Below are positions 35,732-47,058 of a DNA stretch of 64,000 nt, piece by piece. The notes below the pieces were generated by a model that was not told the origin of the DNA, searched no databases, and worked only from the letters and a program-made list of their open reading frames with translations. Numbering within the stretch: position 1 is the first letter of the stretch; each line of letters begins with the position of its first letter. A program made the translations under genes and the position numbers. The stretch comes from Membranipora membranacea (lineage: Eukaryota; Bryozoa; Gymnolaemata; Cheilostomatida; Membraniporidae), in contig OU612070.1 of NCBI GenBank assembly GCA_914767715.1, positions 8,695,501 through 8,759,500 of the forward strand, read 5' to 3'.

Positions 35732-37394
35732 GACTGTAATGTTATGTGAGTTGCCAAAGAGGTGGTGTGTTGGCAACTCATTTCACAAGCATATTATTCC
35801 TGTGGTGCCCTGCGATTAGATTTTTTAGTACAACTGATGACAATGAATATAAGCCAGATAACAATAAAAACAAACTCTTGTCGGTCAGCTTTACCGCCGT
35901 ATTTTAGTCATCGGGTTTCCTTCTTCGCAATGCTCATGGTACACTGGTAATACTTCGTAGTAGCAAAGCTGCTATAGGTACTTTCTGGAAGCGAATTTCA
36001 CTTTTTGCAAAAACGATCTGATGGAAAATATGTGAGAGGTTTTTTGGTCACACACTTTTGGCATAATCTATTCTAAATTACATTTTGATAGGAATGTGTC
36101 AGCTTACATAGCAAGTCAATACCTATACGATCAATCACATGGATTGACCATGCACATAAAAAAATCATTTTCCAACATTGTTGTGCACAAATAGCCAGCA
36201 AAAACCAAATTTTCAGGTTCATTGATTACATGTGTATGAGGATAAAGTATCAATGAAATTATATATAGCTGGGCATTCAAGCACAAGCTCTAGAACACAT
36301 GCTAAAGCTTACGCATTATACCAGATGCAAGTTGTGGCATTGTCATGAAAGCATCAAATCTATGAATGATAGCAGCAGCCTCACGCTTTTTTGCTTAATC
36401 AGTACACTCTTAAACGTGGCATTGTTATGGTTGGCTACCAAATGCTGGAGAATGTTTCATTTAGGTTAAGTCTAGTGAAGTCGCATTGTTACACGTTGCT
36501 AAACGCTAACAATTGGGTCCTTGCTTACAAGGACACTTCTCGTCCATAGACTTAATATAAACTTATTATTAAGTTCTGGTCACAGTTTACAACAGGAACC
36601 GAGAGAGAGGCTGTTGCTTTTGAAAGAAGAATGGGTAAGTGGATTCATTTTGATAATGCGCTTCGTTATAGCACATCCACATCTGACATATTCATTTGAA
36701 AGAAAAGAGATCAGAAACTGTAGTTTAAGTTTAATTAATAGATATCAGATTTGTTATGTTTTCTCTTGCCCCTGAAAAATAGCAGATTTCAGATTTCCAA
36801 ATTTGGTTGGCAAAACTTGAGGAATACTTCGACAGTACAATGTAGAGACATAGGCTACCTGTCCTGCTAAGTACCTCTTGTCCACAAGTCAGATGAGGGA
36901 CTCTGTTGATTGTGAACTTGTAAGAGAAATTTTACCATTGACAAGCACAAAAATACAAGTATCCTACTTTACTCTACAGATATGATATGCCGTCCTCAAC
37001 CTCAAAACCCAAAATATCCTTCATACGGTGGCCTATCTGTAAGCAATACTTAGATGTAGTAAGGCTTCATTATAAGGTGGTCTAATTCTCCAGAAATTAT
37101 TGTTTCTTTTGTTCATTTTCAAGGGGACTTTTGAGTTACTTACTTCTTATTTGACTATATTGTACATCAGTTTATAAAATAACAATTATTTAAACTAAAT
37201 TTCTAATTGTATCCCGTACTAGTCTTGTCATATCAATTGATGGCTTGATCGGCAAGATAAACTTGATGATATATATAATAACATAATTATATTAGGTCGC
37301 TTAAAATTAATTTGGTCTGAAAATCAAAAACTTTGAGAGCTTTTTGTGAGATAGTCTAGTTTCTTCATTATGTTAAGTATGTAATGCTCCATGC

Positions 37395-37545
37395 CTTGAG
37401 GTTCGAAGCAACACAGACGGCAAGAGCTCGCCCGGTGTTTCGCGATAGATGTGGCAGGCTCGCTCGGAGAAGCGGCCGGTTGGCCATGTTGCCGGCTTTG
37501 CTAACCAGCGGCGATGCTGGCTCGCCAGACTCTCAGTCAAACAAG
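37395..37545. other. compositionally distinct GC-rich patch
   Basis: Roughly 150 bases of clearly higher GC than the surroundings, with many CpGs (CGCTCGGAGAAGCGGCCGG, TTGCCGGC, CAGCGGCG). Both strands stay open across it but no protein motif is seen. It could be an isolated CpG-rich regulatory element, a remnant of foreign or mobile DNA, or the head of an unrecognised SINE. Confidence 0.45.
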
Positions 37546-38259
37546 GGAGTTGATAGATTGAACAAATTGAACCAATAATTAAATTGAGCACGGGCTTAAG
37601 ACATTTATTTGGTTAGATAGAACCATTTAATGTGTGGGTAATCTCTAAGTTATTATGGCTTTCTAATCATATGGGTGATTTTAACCCTGAGGAGGACATG
37701 ACCCTATGATGGGATAGTAACCACTAATACTAAGTTCAATAATTGGTCAGCAACATATGGCTAGTGGTCAAAGTGGGGGTAAAAATAAAATGATAAAATC
37801 CCTCACCATCCAGTAGGTCCATAAAATTGAATTCAGTTTCTGCAGCATCGTAATTTAGGCTATTGAAGTATTTTTTTCTGCTCTTTTTTTATTGAAAGTA
37901 GATAATGTAGAAATAATGAAACACACTGATCATAAAATCTTCATCAAAGTGTTGGTAAAGACCAATCAAAAGCAAAAGCTAAAGCATAACACTCGGCAAC
38001 ATCTCGAAATAAGGTTTGCCTTATAGGTGGATATCTTAGTAGGTAGTAGAGGGCTTCAAATAGCATTTTTAGGAAGATTTGAAATCAGTTAAATTGTCAA
38101 TTTAAATAAATAAAAAGAAAAAATTGACTAAAACCCTACAATTTTTACCAATGATGCTAGATACTAGAGGTGACAACTCAGCTCGATCTAGGCCGAACTC
38201 AAAATTCGCATGGAAACATGGTGTATCACGTGAATTATAGTATATACCAGAGGTGTGCG

Positions 38260-38650
38260 GCGGACGGGATTCCCGTCCGTTTGTGTCCGTCCATTATTTG
38301 AGCATGGACGGACGGACAAAAATTTTCGATGGACTGGCAGAAAATATTTGGACGGACGGTTTTTGCTGGACGGACACGGACGGACAAAAATTTTCTATGG
38401 AAGGGCAGAAAATGTTTGGACGGACGGTTTTTGCTGGACGGACATGGACGGATGGACAAAACTTTTTGATGGACGGGCAGAAAATATGTGGACGGACTTT
38501 TTTAGCTGGACGGGCATGGACGGACGGACAAAAGTTTTTGATGGACGGGCAGAAAATGTTTGTACAAAAGTTTTATGTTGGACAGGCATGGACGGACGGA
38601 CAAAAGATTTTGATAGGCGGGCAGAAACCATTTGGACGGACGGTTTTCAA
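38260..38650. repeat. degenerate ~70-bp tandem repeat (GGACGGACGG-rich)
   Basis: About five to six units, each containing TTTGGACGGACGG, TGCTGGACGG and GACGGACAAAA, with point differences between units. Long frames exist on all sides because the repeat lacks stops. The predicted peptides (repeats of DGRTK and GQKMFGRT) have no convincing protein character. It also differs in base composition from the surrounding DNA. Confidence 0.8.
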
Positions 38651-39940
38651 TTAAGGGAATAGAGGGACGGAAATTTGTCATGATGGATTCGGCAACAGCG
38701 TCTTATACATTTTTAATTATGATGGGATTAAACGATGAAATATTTTGATCGACGACCAACCGAAAGTTAGCTCTATATTTTTTAGTGAATTTAAATAGAT
38801 GATAGCACCTGAATTGTACCAACTTCAAGGTCTTAGGCAGAAAAATGCTGCTAAACAATAATACAAACAGAGCAGGCTAATTAGAGCTAGAATCTTACTG
38901 GTCACTTTCACCAATAGGATTAAGAATATTTATCATACAAGGGCTTGTATTTTTATGGTATTTATTGGATGTACCCATACTGTGAATATAAACTAAGCGA
39001 CCATTATAACATGGGCTTCCCTAAGTTTATGAAGGTAATCCTCAGTCATGACAGGCTTTTGGCATGTTTGTGCAGTACACTGTTGACTGATATTGATGGC
39101 GGGAATTTATTTCAATGAAGCTGTGATAGTTTTGGGTAAAGTTATAATTACTGTTGTTACATATGTTCAAGAGAATTCTGACAGTAAATTATGAGGCACT
39201 AAATAGTTTCTAGTGAACATTTAGCATTTGTTGGGGTGACTAGAAAATTACATGAAAACATTCACTAGCCAAAGTTTGAGTGTTAACACGACTGGCAACT
39301 GTCTATGCATCTATATCAATTCTCAAGTACACTCTCACTAATGGATCCATTTAGGAACAAAGCAGGACAGTCAGGCCTGCTGCATGGTGTAGAAAATAAA
39401 ATTTCTCTGGTTTTACCAGTAGTCAAAGGTAGGTCCAAGTTAATACATTGATTAGTAATTATTTCAACTTCATAATTACTCACATCTGGTTTATTGTGGT
39501 CATATCCAATGAAACAGGTGTCGTGGAGGACTTGGGTCAATACAAGGACATTCCCTAATTCTGTTGACCAGAAGTGTGCCATTTTTTTACATGTAAATCC
39601 ATATGATATAACTCTTTTAAATAAAACCTGGATAGCTTATAGCCAATGAAGCCTACCTAAAAATGACAAAAATTTGGTGTATAGCTTGAAGGTTGGAAAT
39701 TTAAACAAGGTATATACTATATACCTGGTACCCTGCTCCAATTAATTAAATTGCCTTTTTGTGATCGGTTTATTATTATTACAGGTGTCTAAACAATTGT
39801 TTTATGTATGTTTTGACAGGAGGGGCCCACCTTTTGGTCTGGTAGACAGGGAAATTAGGATAGTAACAAACCGCAAAATGACCACTTTTTTATTTTACGC
39901 AGAAATCCAGAAAAATTGGCAATAAAATTGTTGTTTTAAC

Positions 39941-39958
39941 CAAGGAGTTAACTCCTTG
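39941..39958. repeat. micro-hairpin insertion with 7-bp direct repeats (no. 7)
   Basis: The 18-bp perfect palindrome CAAGGAGTTAACTCCTTG lies between exact copies of TTTTAAC (39934-39940 and 39959-39965). This is the cleanest example of the CAAGGAG subtype. Confidence 0.8.
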
Positions 39959-40236
39959 TTTTAACCAATTGCGGAAATCATTTGCAGAAATCATTTGCAG
40001 CTAGTTGAAACCAAGTATAGACTTTATAAAACTTTGGGAAATTGATATACTTCCATCTGTAAATGATAAAAAGTAGCTTGAAAAACAAGATCAAGTTCAA
40101 CTATCGATTTGAGTTTGTGTTTTTAATAATTTAGGGTGGCAAAAGGTTTTCGTAATAGCTTCAATGACCTTGATTAATTAAGATCGGGATAGAATTTTTA
40201 ACTGTGTAGCTCGAACAAGTGATTCTCCACGTAACA

Positions 40237-40287
40237 GCTAACCATTGAATGATCTTATATAAAGATCATTTAATGGTGAGCTGTCAC
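40237..40287. promoter_or_regulatory. palindromic sequence with central TATATAAAG upstream of the P450
   Basis: Imperfect arms of about 22 bp (ACAGCTAACCATTGAATGAT and its near complement) surround TATATAAAG. The TATA-like core is in the right orientation and about 50-60 bases above the first recognisable P450 coding sequence. It could be the core promoter, or simply a hairpin; the two readings are not exclusive. Confidence 0.35.
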
Positions 40288-40316
40288 ATATCACAGTCTC
40301 TATTTTGTGATTGTAG

Positions 40317-43300
40317 ATTATTTAACATCTTCATTGTTTGGAGAGTGGATTAGCGGACTTTCAGCTCCTCATGTATTTTTCACAGTGGTAACATTGCTGG
40401 TGTTATATAACTGGCCTGTATGGGATAGACATCTGCTCCCTCCTGGCCCTTGGCCTCTGCCATTTGTAGGGAACACTTTATGGATGGCATCTGCTGCTGA
40501 CTTATCCAAAGAATTATATGGTGAGTTATCTTTGGGCTGCTGTAGGCCTGAATCTCAACAATGTTGTTGTCCCATGGAAGGAGGGATACCAACCCTCCTT
40601 GGTTGACTCGTGACCTAGTTTGAGCCCCTCCCTCAGACTCTTGTCCCCATTGCCCGGCCTCCCCTGGCCAGTGCCCATTATATGTTTCTTATCATATACC
40701 GGTAATGCAGCTTTGGCAGTCTATTGACATATCCGATTATATTTCCTGTAGACATCATGCCAATTTTGTTTTCTTTATCAGCACCTAAACCAAAGTTCTA
40801 AGAATCTTGCTGCAAATTAGTTTTTTTTGCAATACCTCTTTGGGTCCAAATACAAATGTTGACAAGTAGAGACAACATATTCGAATTCGTAGAAAAGTAT
40901 AATTGGCTAGAAAAACCCTCAATAATGAACTCGGTGTTGTGCAAAAACACCTTTTCTGGCTAGACGGATTATAGCACTGGATGATTTGACAAGTGACCTT
41001 CAGATTGTGAAACCTGTTCATAATTACCGCTAACAGGTCAATGTCCATTACTTAACCGATTTTGGGATCAGAAATAGTTATTTAGTTTCACTCGATGGAA
41101 CTGGGTGGGGGGGGGGGCAGGTGTCTTGACCTCCCTAGATCAGGCAATACTGGCAAGGCAAACTGTAGCTGCAATTACAGGAGAGTAATTATTACTTAGG
41201 CCTATTTTAACTCATTTATATAAATAATACATCAGTCCAAAAATTCTGCTCTGTGAAAAAGCCAAGATTTCAATCTAATTAGATGTTGAAATACTGGATC
41301 ACACTTTCACATCATGCATCATTTGGCTTCTGAAACAATCATTCTCTTTCTTTCTAGGCCTGCGGAAATTTTATGGGGACGTCATCACTTTGCACCTACC
41401 GCACGGAGCTAAGTGGATAGTTCTGAACAGTCCTGAGGCTATTCAAGAAGGCTTCGTCAAACATGCAGAATTTCTCAGTGAATTCCACAGCACAATAGTT
41501 GGAGCAATCCATGAAGGTGATCATTATTTGCCTGAGAATAGAATCAGAAGTGAACAAAAGGTCAAAATAACTTTCTCTCATGAAAGTAAAACAATACGCT
41601 ACAAGTATAAAGGATTTTTTGATCTAATGGCCAAAGTAGTCTGATCATTTGGTTTGACTGGATATATTCAGGTTGATCAGCTGGCGAAGAAAAGCTATTA
41701 TAATTTCAGCTACCAATCGGGTTCATGCTGCTGATGTCTTTGCATGGAAACCGTCTTCTAGAGAGAAGCGAAAGGCTACATTTCAGCTCAGTTTAAATCG
41801 AGTTTAAAATGCCCACAGAAGTCTTAAAGTCTGAGCCATGATTAGATTGTAATAATTGAAACAAATATTTCAACAAAATCTTATGATTATCATGAATCCT
41901 CAGCTAGAGCACAAATTTTCAAGTGGGAGACTTGGGATCAAAGTCACACCTTGAGATTTTGCTATCACCGATATTGACGATGACTTCCTACCCTGTGTGA
42001 CCCTCAAACTCAAGCATAATATCGCATCCAGTTCAGTCAGTTACATACAAAGACAATCTCTTACATATATGTACAGTGTTCATGCCAAATATAAATTGAA
42101 CTTTAGATAACGAGCCACAAGGATTATGGAAAGAGAAAAACAAGAGGGTGCTGAAAGTTGTACGAGACCCTCTTATCGGTAAAGCTATTTTCTCTTTTCA
42201 TCAAAACTTTCGAATTATCTAAAGCGGTTGAGCTAGAAACGTATGAATTTATTTAGTTTCATTCGATCGAGTTTAGAAATGAAAAAAACTGTATAATATT
42301 TGATTTGACCTGGCAAATAATATCCAAGAATCAAATATGCAAGTTCAACTTAGTCCATCAAACTCTTTGCTTTATCAGATGTTCAAACTTTATAATGATT
42401 GCCTTTCAAACTAAAAATAGCCAATACCAATTTTTTCATGTGTTTTCTTTTATATTCTTTCACATAGGTGGCAAAGGAATGGATACAGCTATAAGTGATG
42501 AGATATCTCATTTTGTTGAAGAAGTTGAAGCAGCCGATGGAGCCCCAATCGATCTGATAGAGTTGCTGCCAAAAGTGACAGCAAACATAGTGACAATGAT
42601 GTTGCTTGGTACAAGGTTTGATTACAGCGATAGAAGGCTGTTGGACCTTCAATTTGGAAAGTTTGCTGGCCTCAATATGAAATCGAGATTTGTTCCTCTT
42701 ATCAAGGTTAGTGATTACCCTCTCTCCTGTTATGGAGGCACAACTCCAAAACTTATCAAATGTCATCATACTAGAAATCGTGCATATCATACAATGTTAA
42801 ATTAAACGCGGCAAGTCAACTTAAAATCTTTCACTCATGAGCTGAAGCTTTCGATCAAGCTTAATTTGTAGAAGCCAATTGATTGCCAGAGATTGCAACT
42901 GCTAAATTCCGCTTGTATGCTTTGACAAACGCAACATACCAGCGCTTAATAATTCGCGATTTCTTGTTGCGATTTCTTACAAAATCAAAATCTTTACATA
43001 GAAGTTTTCATGTTTCCATAATTTTGAGTGACCTAGCGAAGGGTGCTCGCAAATTAGTTGTTCTCATTTCTGATTATCACAGCATGGCAAATCATATCAT
43101 GAAGCAAAAGACCAGGCCAATAAAGGTATAGAATTTGTTGAAGAGAAAATCTCACAGCGTCGCCGAGACTTTGATCCAGGAAACTTATCCAATGATTATA
43201 TCAACAGTTTCCTAATGGATTATCCTGAACAAAATTCTGATAGAAAAGAAACAGGTGAGACTCTTAAAATACTTGTCTAGTTGATGAAACAAGGAGATGC

Positions 43301-44753
43301 AACAAATTAACTCCTTGCTCTCATGTGCTGTTTTTGTCATCCTTGTAATTATTGTTATTGCTATTATTGTTGCTGTGATTGTTGTTATTATATCTCTTAT
43401 TTCAGACAGAGTGTTGTTGCGGCATGTGACGGGATTCTATCTAGCTGGCACAGATACAACTTCACACAACCTGTACTGGAATATTCTGTATCTACTACTT
43501 AACCCAGATGTTACAGATAAAATGTATAGTGAGATTCAAAATAAAATAGGTGGGTTTCAAATTAAAATTCCTCGGCTCCTGGTATTATGCTGAGATGCTG
43601 GAATTTTCTATTTCTTTTAAATTATGGTCACTGAACATACCCACAACATCAGCTGTGGGAAAAAGCTAGCAGTACTTGTCGACTATGATTTCGGCATTGA
43701 GCAGATTGTAGCCCTTACCAGTATTAGGATCTGAGGCCGAAAAGTTATTATAAAATTAGTATGTTACGATGAAGGAATTCAGTAAACAGCGATCACATCT
43801 AGCTTCAATGTGTTTGTGTGTGTGACAGGTACTAGACCAGTGAGATACACTGACAAGGACATGATGCCGTACACATCAGCAGTGATGACAGAACTACTGA
43901 GAGTTACACTGGTGGCATCTTTGTCTATTGAGCACGAGGCTAAGGAAGATGTGATGGTGTGTGGTATCAAGATACCAAAAGGTAAACGTCTGTAATGGCG
44001 ACCATTGGGACTTTTTGGATTGCTCTTCTTGTTCAAGCGACATAGTTTATGGAACCTCAGAGCTTTTACCAGCAAAATGAGTCATGTAATAGCGAGCCGC
44101 TTTTTTGATGCATTTTTAATGTGGCACTTTTATTAAATTGAAAATTGAAATTATGAACAGTTTGATGTAATAATAACTCAGATTGCCCCCTATGATATTC
44201 AGGGAGTCGAGTGGTTGCAAATTTACACTCAACGTGTCATAATCCCACTGTATATCCTGACCCTGAAGTTTTCAATCCGGAGCGATTCTTAGATGCAGAG
44301 GGAAACTTTATAAAACCAGAGCAGATGTACATGACACCATTTGGAGCAGGTATGTAAATAATCTGTCCTCAACAAAATCACTATTGTATTCCACAAATGC
44401 TACACATGATGTTGTGCTACATCTGAGAGTGTGTCAACATTTGTATCAACCAATATGTTGTGGATTTCAATTCTATCAACTTTCAACGTCGGGAATAATT
44501 ATATTAATATCTGGTTTCAAAAATCAAAGCTTATCTTAAATATTTTAATTTATTTACTTTTTTATTTGAAGGTCGCAGACAGTGTGTATGTAAACATTTA
44601 GCAAAGTCGGAGCAGTTTATGTTGCTTGTGACTATCATACAGAAGTTCAAGTTGGAGCTCGGGCAGACAGAGACCCCGTGCTTAAAAGGGAGTGTAAAGC
44701 ATTTAGTGAAAGCTCCAGAGAAAAACTATCTCGTCAAACTTACAAATCGTTAG
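40317..44753 (+). CDS. cytochrome P450, CYP2-like, with damaged or missing C-helix exon
   Basis: Eight exons join in phase: 40317-40520, 41358-41516, 42468-42706, 43083-43254, 43406-43549, 43829-43981, 44203-44349 and 44572-44753, about 465 aa against the usual ~490-500. Exon 1 has a membrane anchor (FFTVVTLLVLYN) and the LPPGPWPLPFVGN hinge. The I-helix reads FYLAGTDTT, the K-helix has ExxR in MTELLR, and there is a NPERF motif. The heme loop FGAGRRQCVC keeps the ligand Cys but has Cys for the usual final Gly. Microsomal monooxygenase activity is inferred from family. The block with the C-helix W-x3-R is absent from the joined product. A 92-base segment at 41710-41801 looks like its remnant but has no good donor. 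No in-frame ATG precedes exon 1, so a short 5' exon is unlocated. It may be a pseudogene or alternatively spliced. Confidence 0.8.
41710..41801 (+). pseudogene. candidate decayed P450 C-helix exon
   Basis: After a TTTCAG acceptor in the right phase, 30 codons read ..DVFAWKPSSREKRKATFQLS.., ending in LNRV. The R-K-A-T-F-x-L run is reminiscent of the C-helix region (W-x3-R-R-F-x-L) that is missing from the joined P450. Its length matches the ~30-residue shortfall. It then meets TAA, and the only GT nearby (CGA/GTTTAA) gives a wrong phase. A one- or few-base lesion at the donor would explain this. Confidence 0.4.
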
Positions 44754-45659
44754 CAAGCATGTTTTTTGCCTCATAGACTTGCTAGCTTTTTAATTGTGTC
44801 ATGTTGACATAACGCATAGACATCGTCTAATTCTATGACATAACGTGATATGGATGCAAGCCTCTTTCACTTCCAGCTCAGTCAGACGCTTTCAGGTCTA
44901 AACCATTGAATTCCATATCTGGAATAGCATCATTAGCTTTCTTTTGCAAAACAAAGGGCTTGCAAAAATAGCCAGTCCCTAGTAGCAATCTAGAAATGCC
45001 CTAATCATCGACACTGTATGGGGTATAATTACTGTTTGCAATTTTGTAAACAAGACAATTACTCAGGCTAATTATTCATGCTACTAGGGACAGCCAATCA
45101 GATAACAGCCAGATGGGTCCCTGTGTTTAGTGTCCTAACCGTATAACGCTATGATACTATTTCCATTCTAAGAGAAGAATCTAATTCAGTGGTCTAAACA
45201 TATCAGTTAGAACCTCCAAGGTTTATCCATCATCACCATTGTGAACATGTTTGCTTCCGAGAGCTCTGCTATTTGATCAGCAAGCTAAGAGTGTGAAGAG
45301 TATCGCATGACTTGTTATGTCTTTCATTTTCATTTCCCTTCATCGATGAACATTATTATTTTTACACATTTTTATTTGGGTCTCTATATCTAGATTTATC
45401 GTAGTTTAAGCTGTATTTTTGCTCTTTTACTCTATGCCAATAAGAATGATTGAGCTCTAGCACAAAAATGTCCGTTTGCCAAAAGTTGCATTCTTGACAA
45501 GTCTTTGAAAGCCTCCAATTCTATCCTATCCTATCACCCACATTGGGATGACTAAATATTTCACAATCAGTTGAGATTGAGGCGTAATACATGTTTCTGT
45601 TCTTCATTTTTGCATAGTTATGAACATTATTAATCAGTTAAAATAGTATTGAGTTTAAA
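44754..45659. other. P450 3' flank
   Basis: About 0.9 kb of AT-rich DNA. No canonical AATAAA was found close to the P450 stop. No gene was seen. Confidence 0.4.
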
Positions 45660-46091
45660 ATGGAAAATGACAGGCAGAAAAACATGCTGATTATACATCC
45701 TAAGGGTTCTCCACAAATATCCGGATTTATCTTATCATTTTCCGAGAGAAGACAAATATGTCTTTTGCAGTATTTTCTCATACTTTTATTTGGCACCATT
45801 CCTGGCACTGCTACTATAATTAGTCTCGTGGCAGCCCCTGCCTATCTTGTCACTTCCATTTGCACTTTTGGATGGATAAGGTTTGTCAGTTGTTTCTGGT
45901 ACAGTTTTTCACGCTGATCGCAATGGTAACAATGTACCTTACACTCAGTTGAACAATGGGCCGATTATTGCCAAAAATGCTGCCAGTAAAAGGGAAAGTG
46001 ATGAAAAAATGATGATATGTTTTCAAAACATCCAAAATCTGAAAGATCATGTCAATAAAAATGAAAATAATATGAATGATTATTCAAGATA
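45660..46091 (+). CDS. hypothetical small membrane protein, apparently frameshifted
   Basis: An 85-aa frame starts at 45660 with a polar head (MENDRQKNMLIIHPKG) and a hydrophobic hairpin (LLQYFLILLFGTIPGTA.. through APAYLVTSI). A second frame, about 45883-46091, continues with a polar tail (NNVPYTQLNNG, KMMICFQNIQNLKDHV). A decayed relative at about 62000-62450 aligns through both frames, with conservative replacements in the tail and an in-frame 9-base difference. That suggests one gene of about 145 aa now broken between the two, or a very unusual splice. I do not recognise the family. It lies just outside the small-peptide cluster. Confidence 0.4.
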
Positions 46092-46260
46092 AACTCCTTT
46101 TTCCATCATCATATGAATTACCACAAGGTATTTGGTCACTGAGTCTTTAGATACTGTACATCATTATAACAGTACATTAGTAGTTTTAATGGCTGTTCAT
46201 TGTCTTACCATGGAATGGCCTAGCTAGATGTTCGGAGTGGTAGAATTGTCCCTGAAATGC

Positions 46261-46569
46261 TCAAATCCTAAGATAACAACAGTGTTTGATATTGCCATCT
46301 ATCTCTAGTTCTGTTGTTTGGCTTTGCATTAAGTCATGATGGTGGGATCCATCAGACTTCATTCCAAACAATGTCGACTGGTCTGACTTGACTAGGTTAA
46401 TTTTTCCTACCTGCTTGTTACCTATATTGCGGCGAAACTGTTGTTTAGTGTTTATCTCGTGAGCGCAAATATTATGACAAGATAAACCAATCTGAAGTGT
46501 TTGGTCAGAAGAAAAGAATTGCATAATTAAGGGCAAAAGCAGGTTAATTGTATTAAATTTTGCAACCAT
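46261..46569 (-). CDS. hypothetical 102-aa protein with hydrophobic N-terminus
   Basis: The single frame starts MVAKFNTINLLLPLIMQFFS, which could be a signal peptide or anchor, followed by a polar Cys/His-containing tail. A related stretch on the plus strand at about 57430-57560 preserves VAK-F/Y-N/D-T-I/L-NLLL with conservative changes, then loses the frame. This supports a once-coding repeated unit, but no family is recognised and the tail has no partner. It may equally be part of a repeat element. Confidence 0.3.
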   Translation of the reverse strand: MVAKFNTINLLLPLIMQFFSSDQTLQIGLSCHNICAHEINTKQQFRRNIGNKQVGKINLVKSDQSTLFGMKSDGSHHHDLMQSQTTELEIDGNIKHCCYLRI

Positions 46570-46774
46570 TTTCGGCAGTTAAGGCAAAAATGGAATGGTT
46601 TGAGAGAAAAACAACAAACTGTTAATAACGGCTGAAAGCACTAACATCCCTGGATTTATTTCTATAATCATGTTTGCCAGAATCAGGGATTAGTCACATC
46701 TTACAACCTGGATAAGTTGGTCAAGTCAACAGCTTACTTTACCCATTCATATCCCATTTCTAGGATAAGCAGGA

Positions 46775-46945
46775 GGGCGTGGTGAGTGGTCAGTGGTCAG
46801 TGTGCTTGATCACTGCGCAAGAGGCAAATTCTTGTTGGGGCCAGAAAAGAAGCAAAAAGTTGCATGAGTATTACACATCATTTTCATATATTAATATACC
46901 GCAAATTCAGGCCTGAGTTCAAATCCCAGTGAAGCCAGATTTTAT
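46775..46945 (+). repeat. tRNA-derived SINE-like sequence
   Basis: GAGTTCAAATCCC near 46918-46930 matches a Pol III B box. A GTGGTGAGTGGTCAGTGG stretch near 46780 could be a diverged A box, although the spacing is long. The tail GTGAAGCCAGATT is shared with the copy at 48435-48495. Confidence 0.4.
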
Positions 46946-47058
46946 TTACAAATGATCTCTTTTACTACTCATTGGTTTAACTTGTTTTGATAAATACCTT
47001 TTTTTTTCTTACCTCAATGATTAACAAGATAGCTGGGGGTTCCCCTATAGGAGTGGGG

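Larger units (their letters stand above)
34327..40316. other. intergenic region between striatin and the P450
   Basis: About 6 kb. It contains a 125-aa open frame on the minus strand (34825-35202) without recognised motifs, two minisatellites (35630-35731 and 38260-38650), a GC-rich patch (37395-37545) and an 88-aa minus-strand frame (39316-39582). That last frame has a protein-like composition but no family I recognise. No gene is called. Confidence 0.4.

Noticed and set aside
35449-35819. Frames with repeated NCTYT or MCMYSL peptides
   Set aside because: Products of the 15-bp minisatellite, whose length is divisible by three.
38253-38662. 133-135-aa frames through the GGACGG repeat
   Set aside because: Open only because the tandem repeat lacks stops; frames on the opposite strand and in another register are equally open.
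39316-39582. 88-aa minus-strand frame with protein-like composition
   Set aside because: No recognised family, no splice context and no second copy, so it was left in the intergenic description only.
43290-43317. CAAGGAG..CTCCTTG pair in a P450 intron
   Set aside because: Arms match, but flanks GATGAAA and CTCTCAT do not, so it was not counted among the direct-repeat-flanked inserts.
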